From contig CM038214.1 in assembly GCA_021442155.1 (NCBI GenBank), positions 315,301,001-315,365,000 on the forward strand: a stretch of DNA of 64,000 nt, read 5' to 3'. Positions within the stretch are counted from its first letter, which is position 1; each line of letters begins with the position of its first letter. Made by a program: the position numbers and the translations under genes. Source of the stretch: Cymbidium sinense (Eukaryota > Streptophyta > Magnoliopsida > Asparagales > Orchidaceae). The notes under the pieces were generated by a model. It saw only the letters and a list, made by a program, of their open reading frames with translations, had not been told where the DNA came from and ran no database searches. Shown here in pieces: positions 10,804 to 23,879 of the stretch.

Positions 10804-13020
10804 TTTTAAGGTTTAAGGTTTAGGGTTTAAGTTTTAGGGTTATAGTTTAGTGTATTTAGGGTTGGGGATTTTTTTTTACTATTTTATTATTTTTTTATGT
10901 TTTAAATTAAGTAAACTAGGATTAAGTTTAATTAGTTTATTTAGTATATTTCTTATTTATTTTAATTTATTTTTTTTTATTTTTATTTGGATTATGTTTA
11001 TTTTTACTATTTTGTTTATTTTATAAGTTTATTTATTTTAGTTTAAGTTTTTTTATTTTAGGTTTAGGTTTATTTTTAGTTTAGTTTAAGTTTTATTTTA
11101 TTTTTTATTTAGGTTTATTTTTTAGTTTTAGTTTAGTTTAGGTTTTATTTATCTTTTTAGGTTTAGGTTTTAATTTTTTATTTAGATTATATTTAAGTTT
11201 TATTTTTTAGTTTAGGTTTAAGTTTATTTTTAATTTATTTTTATTTAGGTTTTGGTTTAGGTAGTTTATTTGGTTTAGGTTTGGTTCATTTATTTTAGTT
11301 TAATTTATTTTAGTTTAGGTTTAGTTTATTTTAATTTTATTTGAGGTTTTATTTTTATTTTAGATTTATGTTTTATATTTTACTTATTTTTATGTTTATT
11401 TTTTTAGGTTTATTTTATTTTATTTTATTTTAGGTTTATTTTATTTATTTTAGGTATAGTTTTTATTTTAATTAGTTTTTTTTATTTTATTTATTATAAG
11501 TTTTTATTTATTTTATTTTAATTTAGATTTATTTTATTTATTTTATTTATTTAGGTTTAAGTTGTAGTTTAGGTTTTATTTTATTTATTTTTAATTTATT
11601 TTTGTTTTAAGTTTATTTATTTATTTTATTTTAAGGTTTTATTTAGTTTAGGTTTAGTTTTAGCTTTTTATTTGTGGTTTAGAATTTGGGTTTAGTTTGA
11701 GGGTTTAGGGTTGGGTTTAGTTTAGGGTTTTTAGGTCTGTGGGTTTTAAGATTTTTAAGATTTAGTATTTAGGTTTTGTGCTTTGTGTTTGAGTTTTGTG
11801 TGGGTTTAAGGTTGTTATTTTTTTTTAAATGATAATAATCCATATTCAACATTTCTTATATTGTTGATTTTAGGGTTTATGGTTTGGGTTAGGTTTTTTT
11901 AGTGTTGGGTTTTAAAGTTTGGGTTGTGGTTCAATGTTTATGATTTATGTACTTTTTGGGTTTAAGGTTTAGTTTGGTTTTCTTATAATTTTGTTATTTT
12001 TTTTAAATTAAGTAAACCTAGGTTTAAATTTATTTAGTTTATTTAGTGTAGTTTCATATTTATAGCCATTTTATTTCTTTATTTTTATTTAGGTTTATTT
12101 TTTTTATTTTATTTAGTTTAGTTTTATTAATTTTAGGTTTATTTTTTATTTATGTTATTTATTTTAGTTTATTTTTAGGTTTAGTTTAGGTTTAGGTTTA
12201 TTTTTTAGTTTAGTTTTATTTTTTCTTTTATTTTAAGGTTTAGGTTTTATTTTTTTATTTTACTTAGGTTTATATTTTATTTTATTTTAGGTTTAAGTTT
12301 TGGTTTTTAGATTATTTTTAGGTTTTATTTTAGTGGGTTTAGTTTTATTTTTTATTTGATTTTACTTTATTTGATGTTTGTTTGAGGTTTAGTCTATTTT
12401 AGGTTTAGGTTTATTTTATTTATTTTGTTTAATTATTTTATTTTTAGGTTTAGGTTTATTTTCTTTTATTTTAGGTTTAGTTTTTTTTTTGGGTTTAAGT
12501 TTTATATTTTACTTATTTTTAGGTTTTATTTTAATGTTTATTTTTTAGGTTTAGGTTATTTTTTAGTTTTTATTTTATTTTATTTTAGGTTTATTTTATT
12601 TTTATTTTAGTTTATCTTTTATTTTATTTAGGTTTATTTTTTTTATTAGTTTAGGTTTTTATTTATTTTATTTAATTTAGTTTTATTTTTATTTTTTTAT
12701 TTTAAGTTTAGGTTTATTTTAGGTTTAGTTTATTTTAGTTTAGGTTTTATTTTATTTTAATTTATTTTTTATTTTAGTTTAGTTTTATTTATTATATTTT
12801 AGGTTTTATTTAGTTTAGTTTTAGCTTTTGTGGGTTTATTTTGGGTGTTGGTTTGTTTAGGGTTTTCTTTATTTTAAGTTTAGGTTTATAGTTTAGGGTT
12901 TTATTTTTTAGTTTTATTTAAAGTTTTAGGGTTTATGGTTTAGTTTATTTAGGGTTTAGGGTTTAAGGTTTAGGATTTTTGGGTTAGGTTTATCTATGGT
13001 TAGTATTTTAGGTTTTTAGT
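10804..13020 (+). repeat. Telomere-like array, block II
   Basis: T-rich TTTAGG/TTTATTTTAG array in the same strand orientation as block I. Junction motifs occur at 10901-10920 (TTTAAATTAAGTAAACTAGG) and 12001-12022. Each follows a stretch richer in GGG and opens a stretch richer in TTTAGTTTATTT. No gene is seen. Confidence 0.8.
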
Positions 13021-13450
13021 TTTTTTAATAGATAATAAATTCAGATTCAACATTTCTTCTTTTTGATTTCATCAACCAAGTAACACACCAAGTTTTCTAA
13101 GACACATGTGAGACATAAGAAATGAGCACGCATAAAGAAAATCAAAAACCCTAGATAATAGAGTCATCTCACTGCATAGGTCCATAACAGTCGATCAATC
13201 GTTCTTAGTTTCTATTTCCCATCAATCTGACCTTTTGAGTAATGGGATCCATCATCATATCCTGATCTCTTCCACCACCACCATGGCAACCTCCATCACC
13301 CTCCCTCCATAACCACCAGCCTCACCACCACCTCCTCAGATTCACCATCAGACTAGATCCCTCACCACTACAATAAGCCGCCTCCAACTCTTCTCCAGAT
13401 CTAGATTGAGCTTAGATAGTGATGTTCTTGTCAAGGTTCTACCTATTCTT
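13021..13450 (-). pseudogene. Glycine-rich RNA-binding protein mRNA fragment, copy 1
   Basis: On minus the block starts in the last part of an RRM (LDKNITI, then AQSRS after a stop) and continues into a decayed Gly-rich tail and a 3' UTR. It ends in ...GTTGAATCTGAATTTATT and a short A-run, which is the T-run on the left. LDGRNITVNEAQSR is diagnostic of plant GR-RBP/GRP7-type proteins, which bind RNA in cold and clock responses. Only the 3' third of the mRNA is present. Confidence 0.7.
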
Positions 13451-13971
13451 TTAGGTTTAGGTTTATGTTTATTAGGTTTTATGGTTTAAATTTAATTTAT
13501 AATTTTTTTTTAGTAACTTTAGGTTTAAGTTGGGTTTAGGGTTTAGTTTTCATTTTATGGTTTAGTTCAAGTTTTAGTTTAGGTTTCTATTTTATTTTAT
13601 TATTTTATTTATTTTTAGGTTTTTATTTAATTTTTTTATATAATTTAAGTTTAGGTTTATTTTATTTTTTGGGTTGGAGTTTTTTGGATTATCTTTTGGG
13701 TTTAGTTTAGGATGTATTTGGGGTTTAAGGTAGTTTTTTATTTACTTTAGAGTTTATTTTGGGTTTTAGGGTTTTGGTTTCTTTTATGTTTAGTTTTAAG
13801 GTTTATTTAAGGTTATTTTATGGTTTATTCATTTATTGTAGGTTTAGGGTTTAGGGTTAAGATTTTTTTATTTTTTATTTCTTTTTATTTTTTGGGTTAA
13901 TGGTTTAAGTATTAGGGTTTAGGGTTTAAGTTTTGGGTTCAGGTTTTAGTTTATAGTTTAGGGTTTTTAGT
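13451..13971 (+). repeat. Telomere-like spacer between mRNA fragments 1 and 2
   Basis: TTTAGG-type array. It opens with a flank (TTATTAGGTTTT ... TAACTTTAGG) that also follows fragments 2 to 5, so the duplicated unit is longer than the mRNA fragment. Confidence 0.75.
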
Positions 13972-14427
13972 TTTTTTAACAATGAACAAATTCAGATTCA
14001 ACATTTCTTCTTTTTGATTTCATCAAGCAAGTAACACACCAAGTTTTCTAAGACACAAGTGACGACATGGATAAGAAATGAGCTTAGATAGAAAATCAAA
14101 ACCCTAGATAACTATAATAGTTCTATTATAAAGGCACATCCATAAGCACTATCGATCAACCGCTCTTCAATTTGTCTTTTCATTCCATGCCTCTCAAGTA
14201 GTTGGATTGACCATCATTTCCCTAATCTCTCTCTTGGCCACCACTATAGTTGTAACCTTTGTCACTCCTCCCGCCTCCATAAGCACCACTACTCTGACCA
14301 CCACCTTTATATCCATGAACACTCATCACCACCAGGATAATGCCTTCACCTTCACCTTCACTATTAGATCTAGATTGAGCCTGGTTGATAGTGATATTCC
14401 TGCCATCAAGGTTCATCCCATTCTTTG
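13972..14427 (-). pseudogene. Glycine-rich RNA-binding protein mRNA fragment, copy 2 (best preserved)
   Basis: The open minus frame 14222-14416 begins MNLDGRNITINQAQSR and runs into a Gly/Ser/Tyr-rich tail (GGGQSSGAYGGGRS). The first part is the end of the RRM, strand beta-4, and the second the C-terminal glycine-rich domain of plant GR-RBPs. A stop follows at the tail, then about 240 bases like a 3' UTR, then an A-run at 13972-13979. The first two thirds of the RRM, with RNP-1 and RNP-2, are absent, so no working protein is possible. It is flanked on both sides by TTTAGG array. Confidence 0.85.
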
Positions 14428-16237
14428 GGTTTAGGTTTAGGTTTAGGTTTATTAGGTTTTAGGGTTTAGGTTAATTTTTTTATTTATTTAGTTTTACATT
14501 AGGTTTAGCAGGTTCTTTTTTAGTTAGGTTAGAGGTTTTAGGTTTAGAGTTTAGGTTTATGGTTTAGATTTAGGTTTTAGATTTATGCTTTTAAGGTTTT
14601 TTAGGTTGTGGTTTTAGTTTAGTGGCTATTTTTTTGGGGTTTAGGGTTTGTAGTTTTATTGTAGGTTTATTTTTAGAGTAGTGGTTAGGGTTGTGTTTAG
14701 GTCAGGAGTGGTAGGGTTTTAATTAAAACCCAGATGTTTAGGTATCTACCTAGTTTATCTTATATTTAGATTTATTTATCTTATTTTATTCATTACCTAT
14801 TAATATACATAAGTTTTTTATCTTTATCAGCTCAGCATGTATTTTTTGAGTTTTATATTTTGGCTCAGCCTCTTTATAGTGAGAGAGTATGAGGCCTGTA
14901 GTTTTTGTGGCCTGGGTTCATTAGGATTTGGGAGTTTAGGTAGACTCTGTTTTAGAGCTCAGTTTTTTGGAGGGCTCAAAGATTAGTGTCTTATGGGTTG
15001 GGTCAGTTTTTTAGGAGTGTGGTTTTTTGGGTTTGGGGTTTTTTATTTTATTTAGGATTTAGGGTTAGGTTTTTAATTAATTTTAATTTTTAATTTTTAT
15101 TTTTATGATTTAGGGTTTAATTTAAGTTTAGGTTTATTTTTTTTCTTTAAGTTTATTTTGGTTTTTTCATTTTTAGTTTGGGTTTATTTTATTAAGTAAA
15201 ACCAGTTTAAGCTTTTTTTTTTATTTATTTTATTTTTTAATTATTTTAGTTTATTTTTTATAGATTTATTTTTTATTTTATTTTTTTAAATTTATTTATT
15301 TTTAGGTTTATTTATTTTAGTTTAGGTTTTTTATTTTAGTTTATTTTTTAGGTTTAGGTTTAGGTTTAGATTTATGTTTATTTTTTAGTTTAGTATTATT
15401 TTATTTTATTTTAGGTTTATTTTGTTTTTTTATTTTAAGTTTAGTTTACATTTTATTTTATTTTATGTTTAGGTTTTTTTTATTTTAAGTTTATGTTTAG
15501 GTTTTATTTTTAGTTTAGGTTTAAGTTTATTTCATTTTATTTTATTTATTTAGTTTATTTAGTAGGTTATATTTAGTTTAGGTTTATTTTATTTTGATAT
15601 AAGTAGGTTTTAGTGAAGTTTGCATTTAGGTTTATTTTAGGTAGGTTTAATTTAGTTTTTATTTTATGTTATTTTAGATTTATTTTATTTTTATTTCATT
15701 TAGTTTTATTTTTAGTTATTAGCATATTATTATTTAGTTTAGTTTATTTTTATTAATTTATTTTAGTAGTTTATTTTAATTATTATTCATTTATCTTTTT
15801 TTAAGTTATATATTTAAATTTATTTTTAGTTTTTATTATTTACTTATTTTATAGGTTTAGGTTGTTTCATTTAAAGTGGCCTGTGGCTCAGTTAGGGCTC
15901 ATGGCCCAGTTTATTAGATTTAGGGTTTATGGTGAGGGGTTTGTGGTTAGGCTCAGGGTTGAGTCTATTTTGGATTTAGGGTGGAGGTAGGAGGTTGTGG
16001 TTTGTGGTTGTTTGGGGTTTAAAGTTGGGTTTTAGAATGTGGGTTTCAAAGTTTAGGTCATTTTTCATGGTTTTATTTAGTTTTAAAGGTTGTGGTTTGG
16101 TTTTTATTTAGTTTTTTTAGTTTAGGGTTTGTGGTTTTTTTTGGTTTAGTTTAATTTGGGTTTAGAGTTGGCTTTTTCTATTTTTAGGGTTAGGGTTTAG
16201 GATTCTAATTTTAGTTTAGAGTTTAGGGTTTTTGGAT
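14428..16237 (+). repeat. Telomere-like array with GC-richer islands
   Basis: It starts with GGGTTTAGGTTTAGG. Islands rich in GGCTCAG/GGCCTG lie near 14690-15030 and 15870-16020. A junction motif (ATTAAGTAAAACCAG) is at about 15188-15210. No coding sequence is supported. Confidence 0.75.
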
Positions 16238-16658
16238 TTTTTTAACAGAGATCAAATTCAAATTCAACATTTCAAAGTAACACACTAAGTTTTTTAAGAC
16301 ACAAGTGATGACATAGATCAAAATTGAGCAAGCATATAATCAAAACCCTAGATTCTTGAACCTCTACTATAAGGACATAGTTCCATCAGATATCGATCGT
16401 CTTAATTTCTAGTTCCCATCATAACCAACCTGCCCTCTTGAGTGGCGGGATTGACCATCATATCCCTGATCTTTCCCTCTGCCATCACCATGATTGTAAC
16501 CTCTGTTGCTCCTCCCACCTCCATAACCACCACCGCTCTAACCACCACCTCCATATGCAAGACCTGAGATCTCCCACCACCAGCGATAATCGCAGCTTAT
16601 GCAGATCTAGACTAAGCCCGGCCGACGGTGATGTTCATCAAGTTATGCCCTTTCTGTG
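16238..16658 (-). pseudogene. Glycine-rich RNA-binding protein mRNA fragment, copy 3
   Basis: Minus-strand decay product of the same mRNA piece. It has MNITVGRA then SR after a stop, followed by a Gly-rich region (GGYGGG-coding CCTCCATA words on plus) and the 3' UTR ending ...GAATTTGA and an A-run. Relative to copy 2 it lacks some bases in the UTR (the TTCTTCTTTTTGATTTCATC segment is missing). Confidence 0.75.
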
Positions 16659-17440
16659 GTTTTGATTTAGGTTGGTTTATTAGGTTTTGGGGTTTAGGTT
16701 GATTTTTAATTTATTTAGTTACTTTAGGATTAAGTTTGGGTTTGGGGTTTGGGGGTTTGTTAGGGTTTAGGTCAGAGTTTATGGCTGGGGTTTTAGGCTT
16801 AGGGTTAGGTTTGGGGTTTAAGTTTAGGTTTGGTTTACTTATTTGTGGTTTCTTTAGGTTTTTTTAGTGTTTAAGGTTTAGTTTTATGGTTTGGGTAGTT
16901 TATGTCTAGGTTTGTGGTTTAGGGTTTAGGGTTAATTTTATAGGGTTTAGGATTGTGGTATAGATTTATTTTTAATTAAGTAAACCAGAGATTTAAGTTT
17001 ATTTAGTTTACTTTTATTTTTATTTTAATTTAGTTTTTTTTTTTAGTTAGTTTATTTTTTTATTTTTTATTTAGCTTAGTTTATTTATTTTAGGTTTATT
17101 TAATTTATTTTAGTTTTTTATTTTAGTTTATTTTATTTAGGTTTAGGATTATGTTTATTTTTTTTAGTTTAGCTTTTTTATTTTATTTTTTTAGGTTTAG
17201 GTTTTATTATTTAGTTCTAGGTTTAGGTTTTTTTTTTTACTTTCTTAGATTTAAGTTTTAGGTTTTATTTTAGGTTTATTTTTAGGTTTTATTTTTTTAG
17301 TTTAGGTTTAGGTTTAGGTTTAGGTTTTATTTATTTTAGTTTAGTTATTTTAGTGTAGGTTTAGTTTTATTTTATTTTTATTTTAGGTTTAGGATTTTTT
17401 TTAGTTTAGTGTTTAGGTTTTAGTTTAGAGTTTAGGGTGG
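16659..17440 (+). repeat. Telomere-like spacer between mRNA fragments 3 and 4
   Basis: TTTAGGG/TTTAGG array with a junction motif at 16968-16990 (TTAATTAAGTAAACCAG). The last 150 bases resemble those before copy 5, with TTTAGTGTTTAGGTTTTAGT in both. Confidence 0.75.
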
Positions 17441-17894
17441 TTTTTTTAACATATAACAAATTCAGATTCAACATTTTTTCTTTTTGATTTCATCAACCAA
17501 GTAACACACCAAGTTTTCTAAGACACAAGACATAGATGAAAAATTAGCACGCATAGAGCAAATCAAAAACCCTAGATAATTAGAGTAGTCTCTACTATAA
17601 AGATAGAGTTCCAAAAGCAGCAGATCGGATTGGCTATTCTTCGCTTTCTAGCTTATTAACCACCTGCCTAGTGGATCGCCAATCATATCCTCAATCTCCC
17701 CCTCCGCCACCACCATGGTTGTAACCTCCATTGCTCATCTTGCCTCCATAACCACCACTACTTTGACCACCACCTCCATATCCACCAAAGAACTCTATCC
17801 CCACCACCATTGTGATAATTCATCGCCCGCCTTCACCTCCATCTTGATCTGAGCATACTGACATGATGTTCATGCTCGGTTCTACCCATTCTTG
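17441..17894 (-). pseudogene. Glycine-rich RNA-binding protein mRNA fragment, copy 4
   Basis: The 3' UTR part is well kept (TTCTTTTTGATTTCATCAACC ... on plus). The Gly-rich tail is visible as CCACCACCATGG and CCTCCATAACCACCAC words. The RRM remnant is frame-shifted. Its left and right flanks match copy 5 beyond the mRNA itself. Confidence 0.75.
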
Positions 17895-20233
17895 GGTTTA
17901 GGTCTATGTTTTGGTTTATTAGGTTTTAAGGTTTAAGTTATTTTTAATTTATTTTGTTACTTTAGTTTGGGATCTTTAGGGTTTAAGTTTGTGGGTTAGG
18001 GTTGGGGTTTTCAGTTTGTGGTTGTGGTTGGGTTTAGTTTTAGGGTTTAGGGTTTAGGGTTTATGGCCTAGGTTTAGATTTAGTATTTAAGGTAGGTTTA
18101 GTTTATTTTAGATATTTAATTTATTTTTTATTTATTTTGGTTTATTTTATTTTTTTATTTCATTTATTTATTTTTTTATTTATTTTAGTTTATTTATTTT
18201 AGTCAAGTTTCTATTATAGTTTATTTTTGATTTAAGCCAGTTTAAGTTTATTTTTTTAATTATGTTTTAATTTTATTTTATTTTTAGGTTTAGGTTTTAT
18301 TTTTATTTTAGGTTTAGTTTAGGTTTTATTTTATTTTTAGGTTTTTAGGTTTTAAATTTAGCTTTACTTAGGTTTTATTTTAGTTAGTTTAAGTTTTAGT
18401 TTATTCATTTTATTTAGTTTGGTTTTTATTTATTTGGTTAGGTTTATTTTATTTATTTTATTTTAGTTTATTTTAGTTAATTATTTTATTTTATTTTATT
18501 TTTTAGGTTTTAGTTTAGATTTGGTTTTATTTTTCCTTTATTTTAGTTATTTTTTTTGGGTTTTTTTATTTATTTTATTTTATTTTATTTATGTTTATTT
18601 TATTTTTATTACATTTATTTTATTTTTTAGTTTTATTTTATTTTAGTTGATTTATAATTATTTTAATTTAGTTTATTTAATCATTTTATTTTTAGAGGGT
18701 AGCTCTGCTCTGGGTCTTTTCAGGGCTTTCTTAGTAGGTTATCTTATTTATCTTATCATAATGTCTTATTTAATGACTGTCGATTTTTTTTTATACATTC
18801 CTTCAGGCCATTGCTGGCAGGCTCAGGCCTCTTACGATTTTTGGGCCTCTTTGTGGCCTCAGTTTAAAGGGCTGCAGGGGTTTGTATTTCCCAGTGGGCT
18901 ATTTTCTCAGGGTCCAGCCCAGGCCTGTATCAGTGGCTTTGGCCTTTTATAGAGGTTTCTTATCTAGTTATTTAGGGCCAGAGGTCTATTTGGAGTGTGG
19001 CCCAGGTTTCAGGCAGTGTTTTGGTTAGGGCCTGAAGAGTTTCATTTTTATACCTTGGCTCAGACCAGCCTAGTGGTCTAGATTATTTTTAGTTTAGGTT
19101 TAGTGGCCTGTTTCAGAGGTAGTTTGGGGGTTTTTTGGTTTATTAGTTTTAGGGTTTATATTTTGTGTTTCAGGTTTAGTTAGTTCATTTGTAGGTTTGT
19201 GGTTTGTGCTTTGGGTTTAGATTTATGTTTTTTTTTAAAATTTATTAAAGGGTATTTTAAGTTTATGATTTATATTATTTTATGATTTAGGGTTTATATT
19301 AGTGGTTTTATTTATGGTTTATTTTTAGCTCAGTTTTATTTTATTTGTTTTAGTTTAGGTTTTGGTTTGGATTTTGGTTTATTATTTTATTTTTAGTTTA
19401 TTTTTAAATCAAGATATTTTATTTATTTTAGTTTACCTTTATTTTATTTTCACCAGTTTATTTTTTTATTTGGGTTTATTTTATTTATTTTATTTATTTG
19501 ATAGTTTAGATTTTATCTTTAGTTTAGGGTTTCTTTATTTTAGTTTATTTTTGTGCTTCATTTGCCACTAGGTAGGTTTAGGGCCTGGGGTTAGGGTTTT
19601 TCAGTGGTCCTTTAGAGCCTAGGGTAGGGTGAGTTTTTGTATTTATTATTTATTATTTAGGCCTAGCCCATGCCCAAATTAGGGTATGCTCATGTTTGGC
19701 CTAGGGCCTGTGGCCCAGTGGGCCAGTTTTGTGGGCTCATTTAGGGTTTCAGATCAGTTGGATTTAGGATCAGGGTTTAGAGCTCTTTAACAAGAAACCC
19801 AGATTTAGGTTTATTTAGTTTTTAGTTTCTTTTATTTATTTTAGTTTATTTTATTTTATTTAGTTTAGTTTATTTATTTAGTTTTATGTAATTTAGTAGG
19901 TTTTATTTTAGGTTTAGTTTATGTTTATTTTTTTAGTTTAGTTTTATTTTTTATTTTATTTATTAGATCTTTTTATTTTACTTTATATTTAGATTTTATT
20001 TTATTTTATTTTTTTTTAGGTTTTTATTTTAGGTATTTTTTTATTTTATATTTTAGTTTAGGTTTAGGTTTATTTTAGTTAGTTTAGGTTTAGTTTATTT
20101 TATGTTTAGGTTTAGGTTTTATTTAATTTAGTTTAGCTTATTTTAGTGGGATTAGTTTTATTTTATTTCCATTTTAAGTTTAAGATTTTTTTGTAGTTTA
20201 GTGTTTAGGTTTTAGTATAGAATTTGAGGTTTT
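17895..20233 (+). repeat. Telomere-like array with GC-rich islands
   Basis: T-rich array with the shared right-hand flank at its start. It holds two islands (about 18700-19100 and 19560-19790) and a junction motif at 19781-19800. Nothing else is recognised. Confidence 0.75.
18690..19100 (+). repeat. GC-richer island in array (GGCCTCAG / GGCCCAG words)
   Basis: C appears where the array normally has T: GGCCCAGG, GGCTCAGACC, GGGCTGCAGGGG. The open plus frame through it (18647-18952) is mixed low-complexity sequence without a domain. Confidence 0.6.
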
Positions 20234-20670
20234 TCTTTTTTTAACGGATAACAAATTCAGATTCAACATTTCCTTTTTTTTAATTTCATTAACCAAGTAC
20301 CATACGAAGTTTTCTAAGACACAAGTGACGACATAGATCAAAAATGAGCACGATAGAGCAAATCAAAATAGATAACTGGGAACTTTGTATCAGAAGACAG
20401 AGTTCTATGGATTGGCTCAACCGCTTCCGCTTTTCCCATCGAACCACCCTCCTCAGTAGTGGGATCGACCATCATATCCCTGATCTCTCCCTCCACCACC
20501 ACCATGACTGTAACGTCCAGTGCTCCTCCCATCTCCATAACCACATACACTAGTACCTCCAGATCCCTCACCACCACTGTGATAATTGCCACCTCCGCCT
20601 TCGCCTCCACCGCCAGAGGGATCAACCCGGTTGATGATAATGTTCCTTCAAGTTCCCCATTCTATTTGTG
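20234..20670 (-). pseudogene. Glycine-rich RNA-binding protein mRNA fragment, copy 5
   Basis: Minus strand: a frame-shifted remnant of the RRM end, then Gly-rich coding in two frames (GGY/GGG words), a stop region and the shared 3' UTR ending in an A-run. The long minus frame 20338-20625 is a shifted, Val-rich reading of the Gly-rich tail and is not the true frame. Confidence 0.75.
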
Positions 20671-21639
20671 GTTTAGGTTTCGGTTAGAGTTTAAGTTTAT
20701 TTTTTAATTTATTTAGTTACTTAGGGTAGAGTGGTTTGGAGTTTAGGGTTTAAGGTAGAGTTATGGTTTAGGTGGGGTAGTGGTGGTAGGATTCTATGGT
20801 TTATGCTTTAGGGTTTAGGGTCAGGTTTAGGATTTTTAGATTTGTAGGGTTGCAAGTAGGGTTTAGGTCAGGTTTAGGGCTTAGGTTTAGTGGTTGTCAG
20901 TGGTAGTTTAGATATTTAGTTTATTTTTTAGTTATTATTTTATTTTATTTATTATTTTATTTAGGTTTATTTTTTAATTTTATTTAGTTTAGTTTTATTT
21001 ATTTTAGTCAGCTTTTATTTTAGTTTATTTTGTAGATTTAGTTTAGGTTTATTTTTTAGTTGAGTTAATTTTATTATATTTTATGTTTAGGTTTTATTTT
21101 TAATTTAGGTTTAGATTTAGGTTTTATTTTCTTTTAGGTTTAGGTTTTATTTTATTTTAGTTTTATTTTAGGTTTTATTTTATAGTTTAGTTTAGGTTTA
21201 TTTTTTAGTTTATTTTATTTTATTTAGTTTAGTTTAGTTTTAGTATATTTTAGGTTAAGGTTTAGGTTTTATTTATTTTAGTTTATGTTTAGGTTTATTT
21301 TAATTTATTTATTTTAGGTTTACATTTTTTTTTAGTTTAGGGTTTATGTTTTATTTTTTATTTATTTTTTTTAGTTTTATGTTTGCTTATTTCATTTTAG
21401 GTTTTATCTTATTACATTTTAGGTTTATTTTATTTTTATTTTACATTTAGTTTTTATTTTATTAAATTTTTTTATTCCTAGGTTTAATTTTTTTTAGTTT
21501 AGTTTTGGTTTTTATTTATTTTATTTTAGTTTTTTTTATTTTCTTTTTTAGTGTGCTAGTTTAGTTTTATTTAATTTAATTATTTTTTATTTTATTTAGG
21601 TTCTTTATTATCTTATTAATATGTTTTATCTTTGAGCCT

Positions 21640-22020
21640 AACAGGTTTAGAAGTTTATTTCACACCAGTATTGAGCCCAGGGAACGCCTCAGAGTCAGGT
21701 CACTAAGGGCTCAGTGGTCCTGAGCCCAGGCCCAGGCTTTAGGGTCAGGGAGTGAGGGTAGGCCCAGAGTCAGCTCAGGGCCCAGAGCCTACCCTGTGGC
21801 CTTATTAAGTGGGCTCAGTGCTCTTAGTGGCTCAGTGGCCCAGTAGGTCTGTGAGCTCCACGCCTAGAGGCTCAGTGGAGGGCCCAAGGCCTAGCCCAGG
21901 GCCCAGGGCCCAGCCACAGATCGGTGGTAGTGTCCTGGCTAGAATCAGTTTCCTCAGATCTAGATCAGAAGGCTCAGGGTCATTTTCCATGGTTTGGCCA
22001 GGATTTAGGAGGTTAGGTAG
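21640..22020 (+). repeat. CCCAGGG / CTCAGGG heptad island
   Basis: Contains CCCAGGGCCCAGGGCCCAG at 21895-21913. That is the telomere heptad register with all three T changed to C. The island ends just before a junction motif at 22027-22050. Confidence 0.65.
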
Positions 22021-22739
22021 TTTAGGTTTTTTTAAACAAGCAAACCTTAGGTTTAGTTTATTTAGTTTATTTATTATTTTATAGTTTATTTTATTTTTTA
22101 TTTTTTTATTTAGGTTTTTTTATTTATTTTTAGTTTATTTTATTTTGTTATTTTATTTTAGTTTAGATTTTATTGTAATTTATTTTAGGTTTAGGTTTAG
22201 GTTTATGTTTAATTTTTTTTAGTTTATTTTTATTTTATTTTATTTTTAAGATTTATTTTTTTTTATTTTAGATTTTGGTAGGTTTTACATATTTATAGGT
22301 TTTGTGGTTTTCATTTTAGATTTATTTTAGATTCATTTTAGTTTAGTTTAGGTTTATTTTAGCTTATTTTATTTTATTTAGTTTAGGTTTAGGTTTAGTT
22401 TATTTTAGGTAGTTTAGGTTTCATTTATTTTAGTTTAGTTTTTTTAGTTTAAATTTTAGGTTTATTTATTTTTGTTTTATTTTAGATTGGTTTTTTTTAG
22501 TTTAGTTTAGATTTGTTCTTTTATTTTATGTTTATTTTAAATAGGTTTTATTTTGTTTTTTTTTATTTTATTTATTTACATTGGGTTTTATTTTATTTAG
22601 GTTTATTTTATTTTATTTTATTTAGATTTATTTATTTTATTTAGTGATTTCTTTTAGATTAGGTTCAAGTTTAGTAGGTTTTATTTTTATTTATTATTTA
22701 TTTTATCTTGGTTTTTTTTCGTTCATTTTAGGTTTTTTT

Positions 22740-23170
22740 TTAGGGCTCAGTGCATCAGGGCTCGGCTCAAGATAGGGCTAGTTTTGTGGAGGCCCAGGGT
22801 ATGATCTAGCTCATGTTTACATTGGCCTAGGGTTTACTGTAGGGCTCAGTGGTTAGGGCCTAGTCAGTGTTTTAGATTAGGTCACGATTTTCTATTTTAT
22901 CTTTACTCAGTTTAGGGCCTAGGGTGAGGCCTAGGTCAGCAGGCCAGGGCTAGGGTAGTATATTTGTGAGCCTGGGAGACAGGGGCTCAGTTTAGGGCTC
23001 AGTGGCCTAGGAGTCAAGGCCCACAGGCCTGTGAGTTTAGGGTGGAGGGCCCATGGCCCAGGATTAGTTTAGTTTTTAAAATCAAGCAACCCAGTGGTGG
23101 GCTCAGGGAGGGTAGGGTCAGGGTTTTATTTAGGCTCAGTTCTGGTTAGTTTTGTGGCCCAGTGGCCTGG
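22740..23170 (+). repeat. CTCAGGG-type island with two following junctions
   Basis: GGGCTCAG and GGCCTAGG words dominate. Junction motifs follow at 23071-23094 (AAAATCAAGCAACCCAG) and 23193-23212. Confidence 0.6.
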
Positions 23171-23879
23171 GTAGCATTTGGATAGGTCAGCATTTTTTTA
23201 AATGCAAACCAACAAGTTAGTTTATTGAAATGAGTTATTTATTTATTTAGTTTACTTTATTTTTATCTTGATTTAGTATTTTTATTTTATGTAGTTTTAT
23301 TTTTAGTCAAGTTTTATCTTTAGTTTAGGTTTTATCTTAGTTTAGTTTATTTTAGTATTTTAGGTTTAGTTTATTTTAGCAGACTTTTAATTTTATTTTA
23401 TTTTTTTTTAGTTTAGGTTTTATTTTAATTTCTAGATTTAGGTTTAGGGTTTTATTTTATTTTATTTTTTTTGTTTAGGTTTTAGACTTTTATTTTAGGT
23501 TTATTTTTAGGTTTTATTTTTTAATTTAGGTTTAGTGATATTTTTAGCTTATTTCATTTTAATTAGTTTCAATTTAGGTTTATGTTTAATTTATTTTAGG
23601 TTTTGGTTTAGGTTTTATTTATTTTAGTTTAGTTTATTTTAGTTTAGTTTATTAATTTTTTTTTAAGTTTAGGGTTTATTTTTTTATTTTTTCTTTATTT
23701 TTAGATTTATATTTGTTTTAGCTTTTTTATTTTGTTTTTCTTTATTTTATTTTAGGTTTATTTTATTTTTATTTTATGTTTAGTTTTTATTTTATTTTAG
23801 GTTGTTTATTTTATTTTATTTTTTTTATTTTGTGTTTTTAGTTTTACGATTTAGGTTTTAACCAAAATGATTTAGTAGT

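Noticed and set aside
12425..12610. Phe/Leu/Tyr-rich frames in T-rich arrays (also 19362-19571, 25239-25493, 25825-26118)
   Set aside because: Low-complexity translation of TTTAGG and TTTAT words, with no start context and no conservation.
14222..14416. A small intact glycine-rich protein gene
   Set aside because: It lacks most of the RRM, and sister copies are truncated at the same codon, so it is a retrocopy fragment.
20338..20625. 95-codon Val/Glu-rich minus frame
   Set aside because: It is a shifted reading of the Gly-rich tail of mRNA fragment copy 5.
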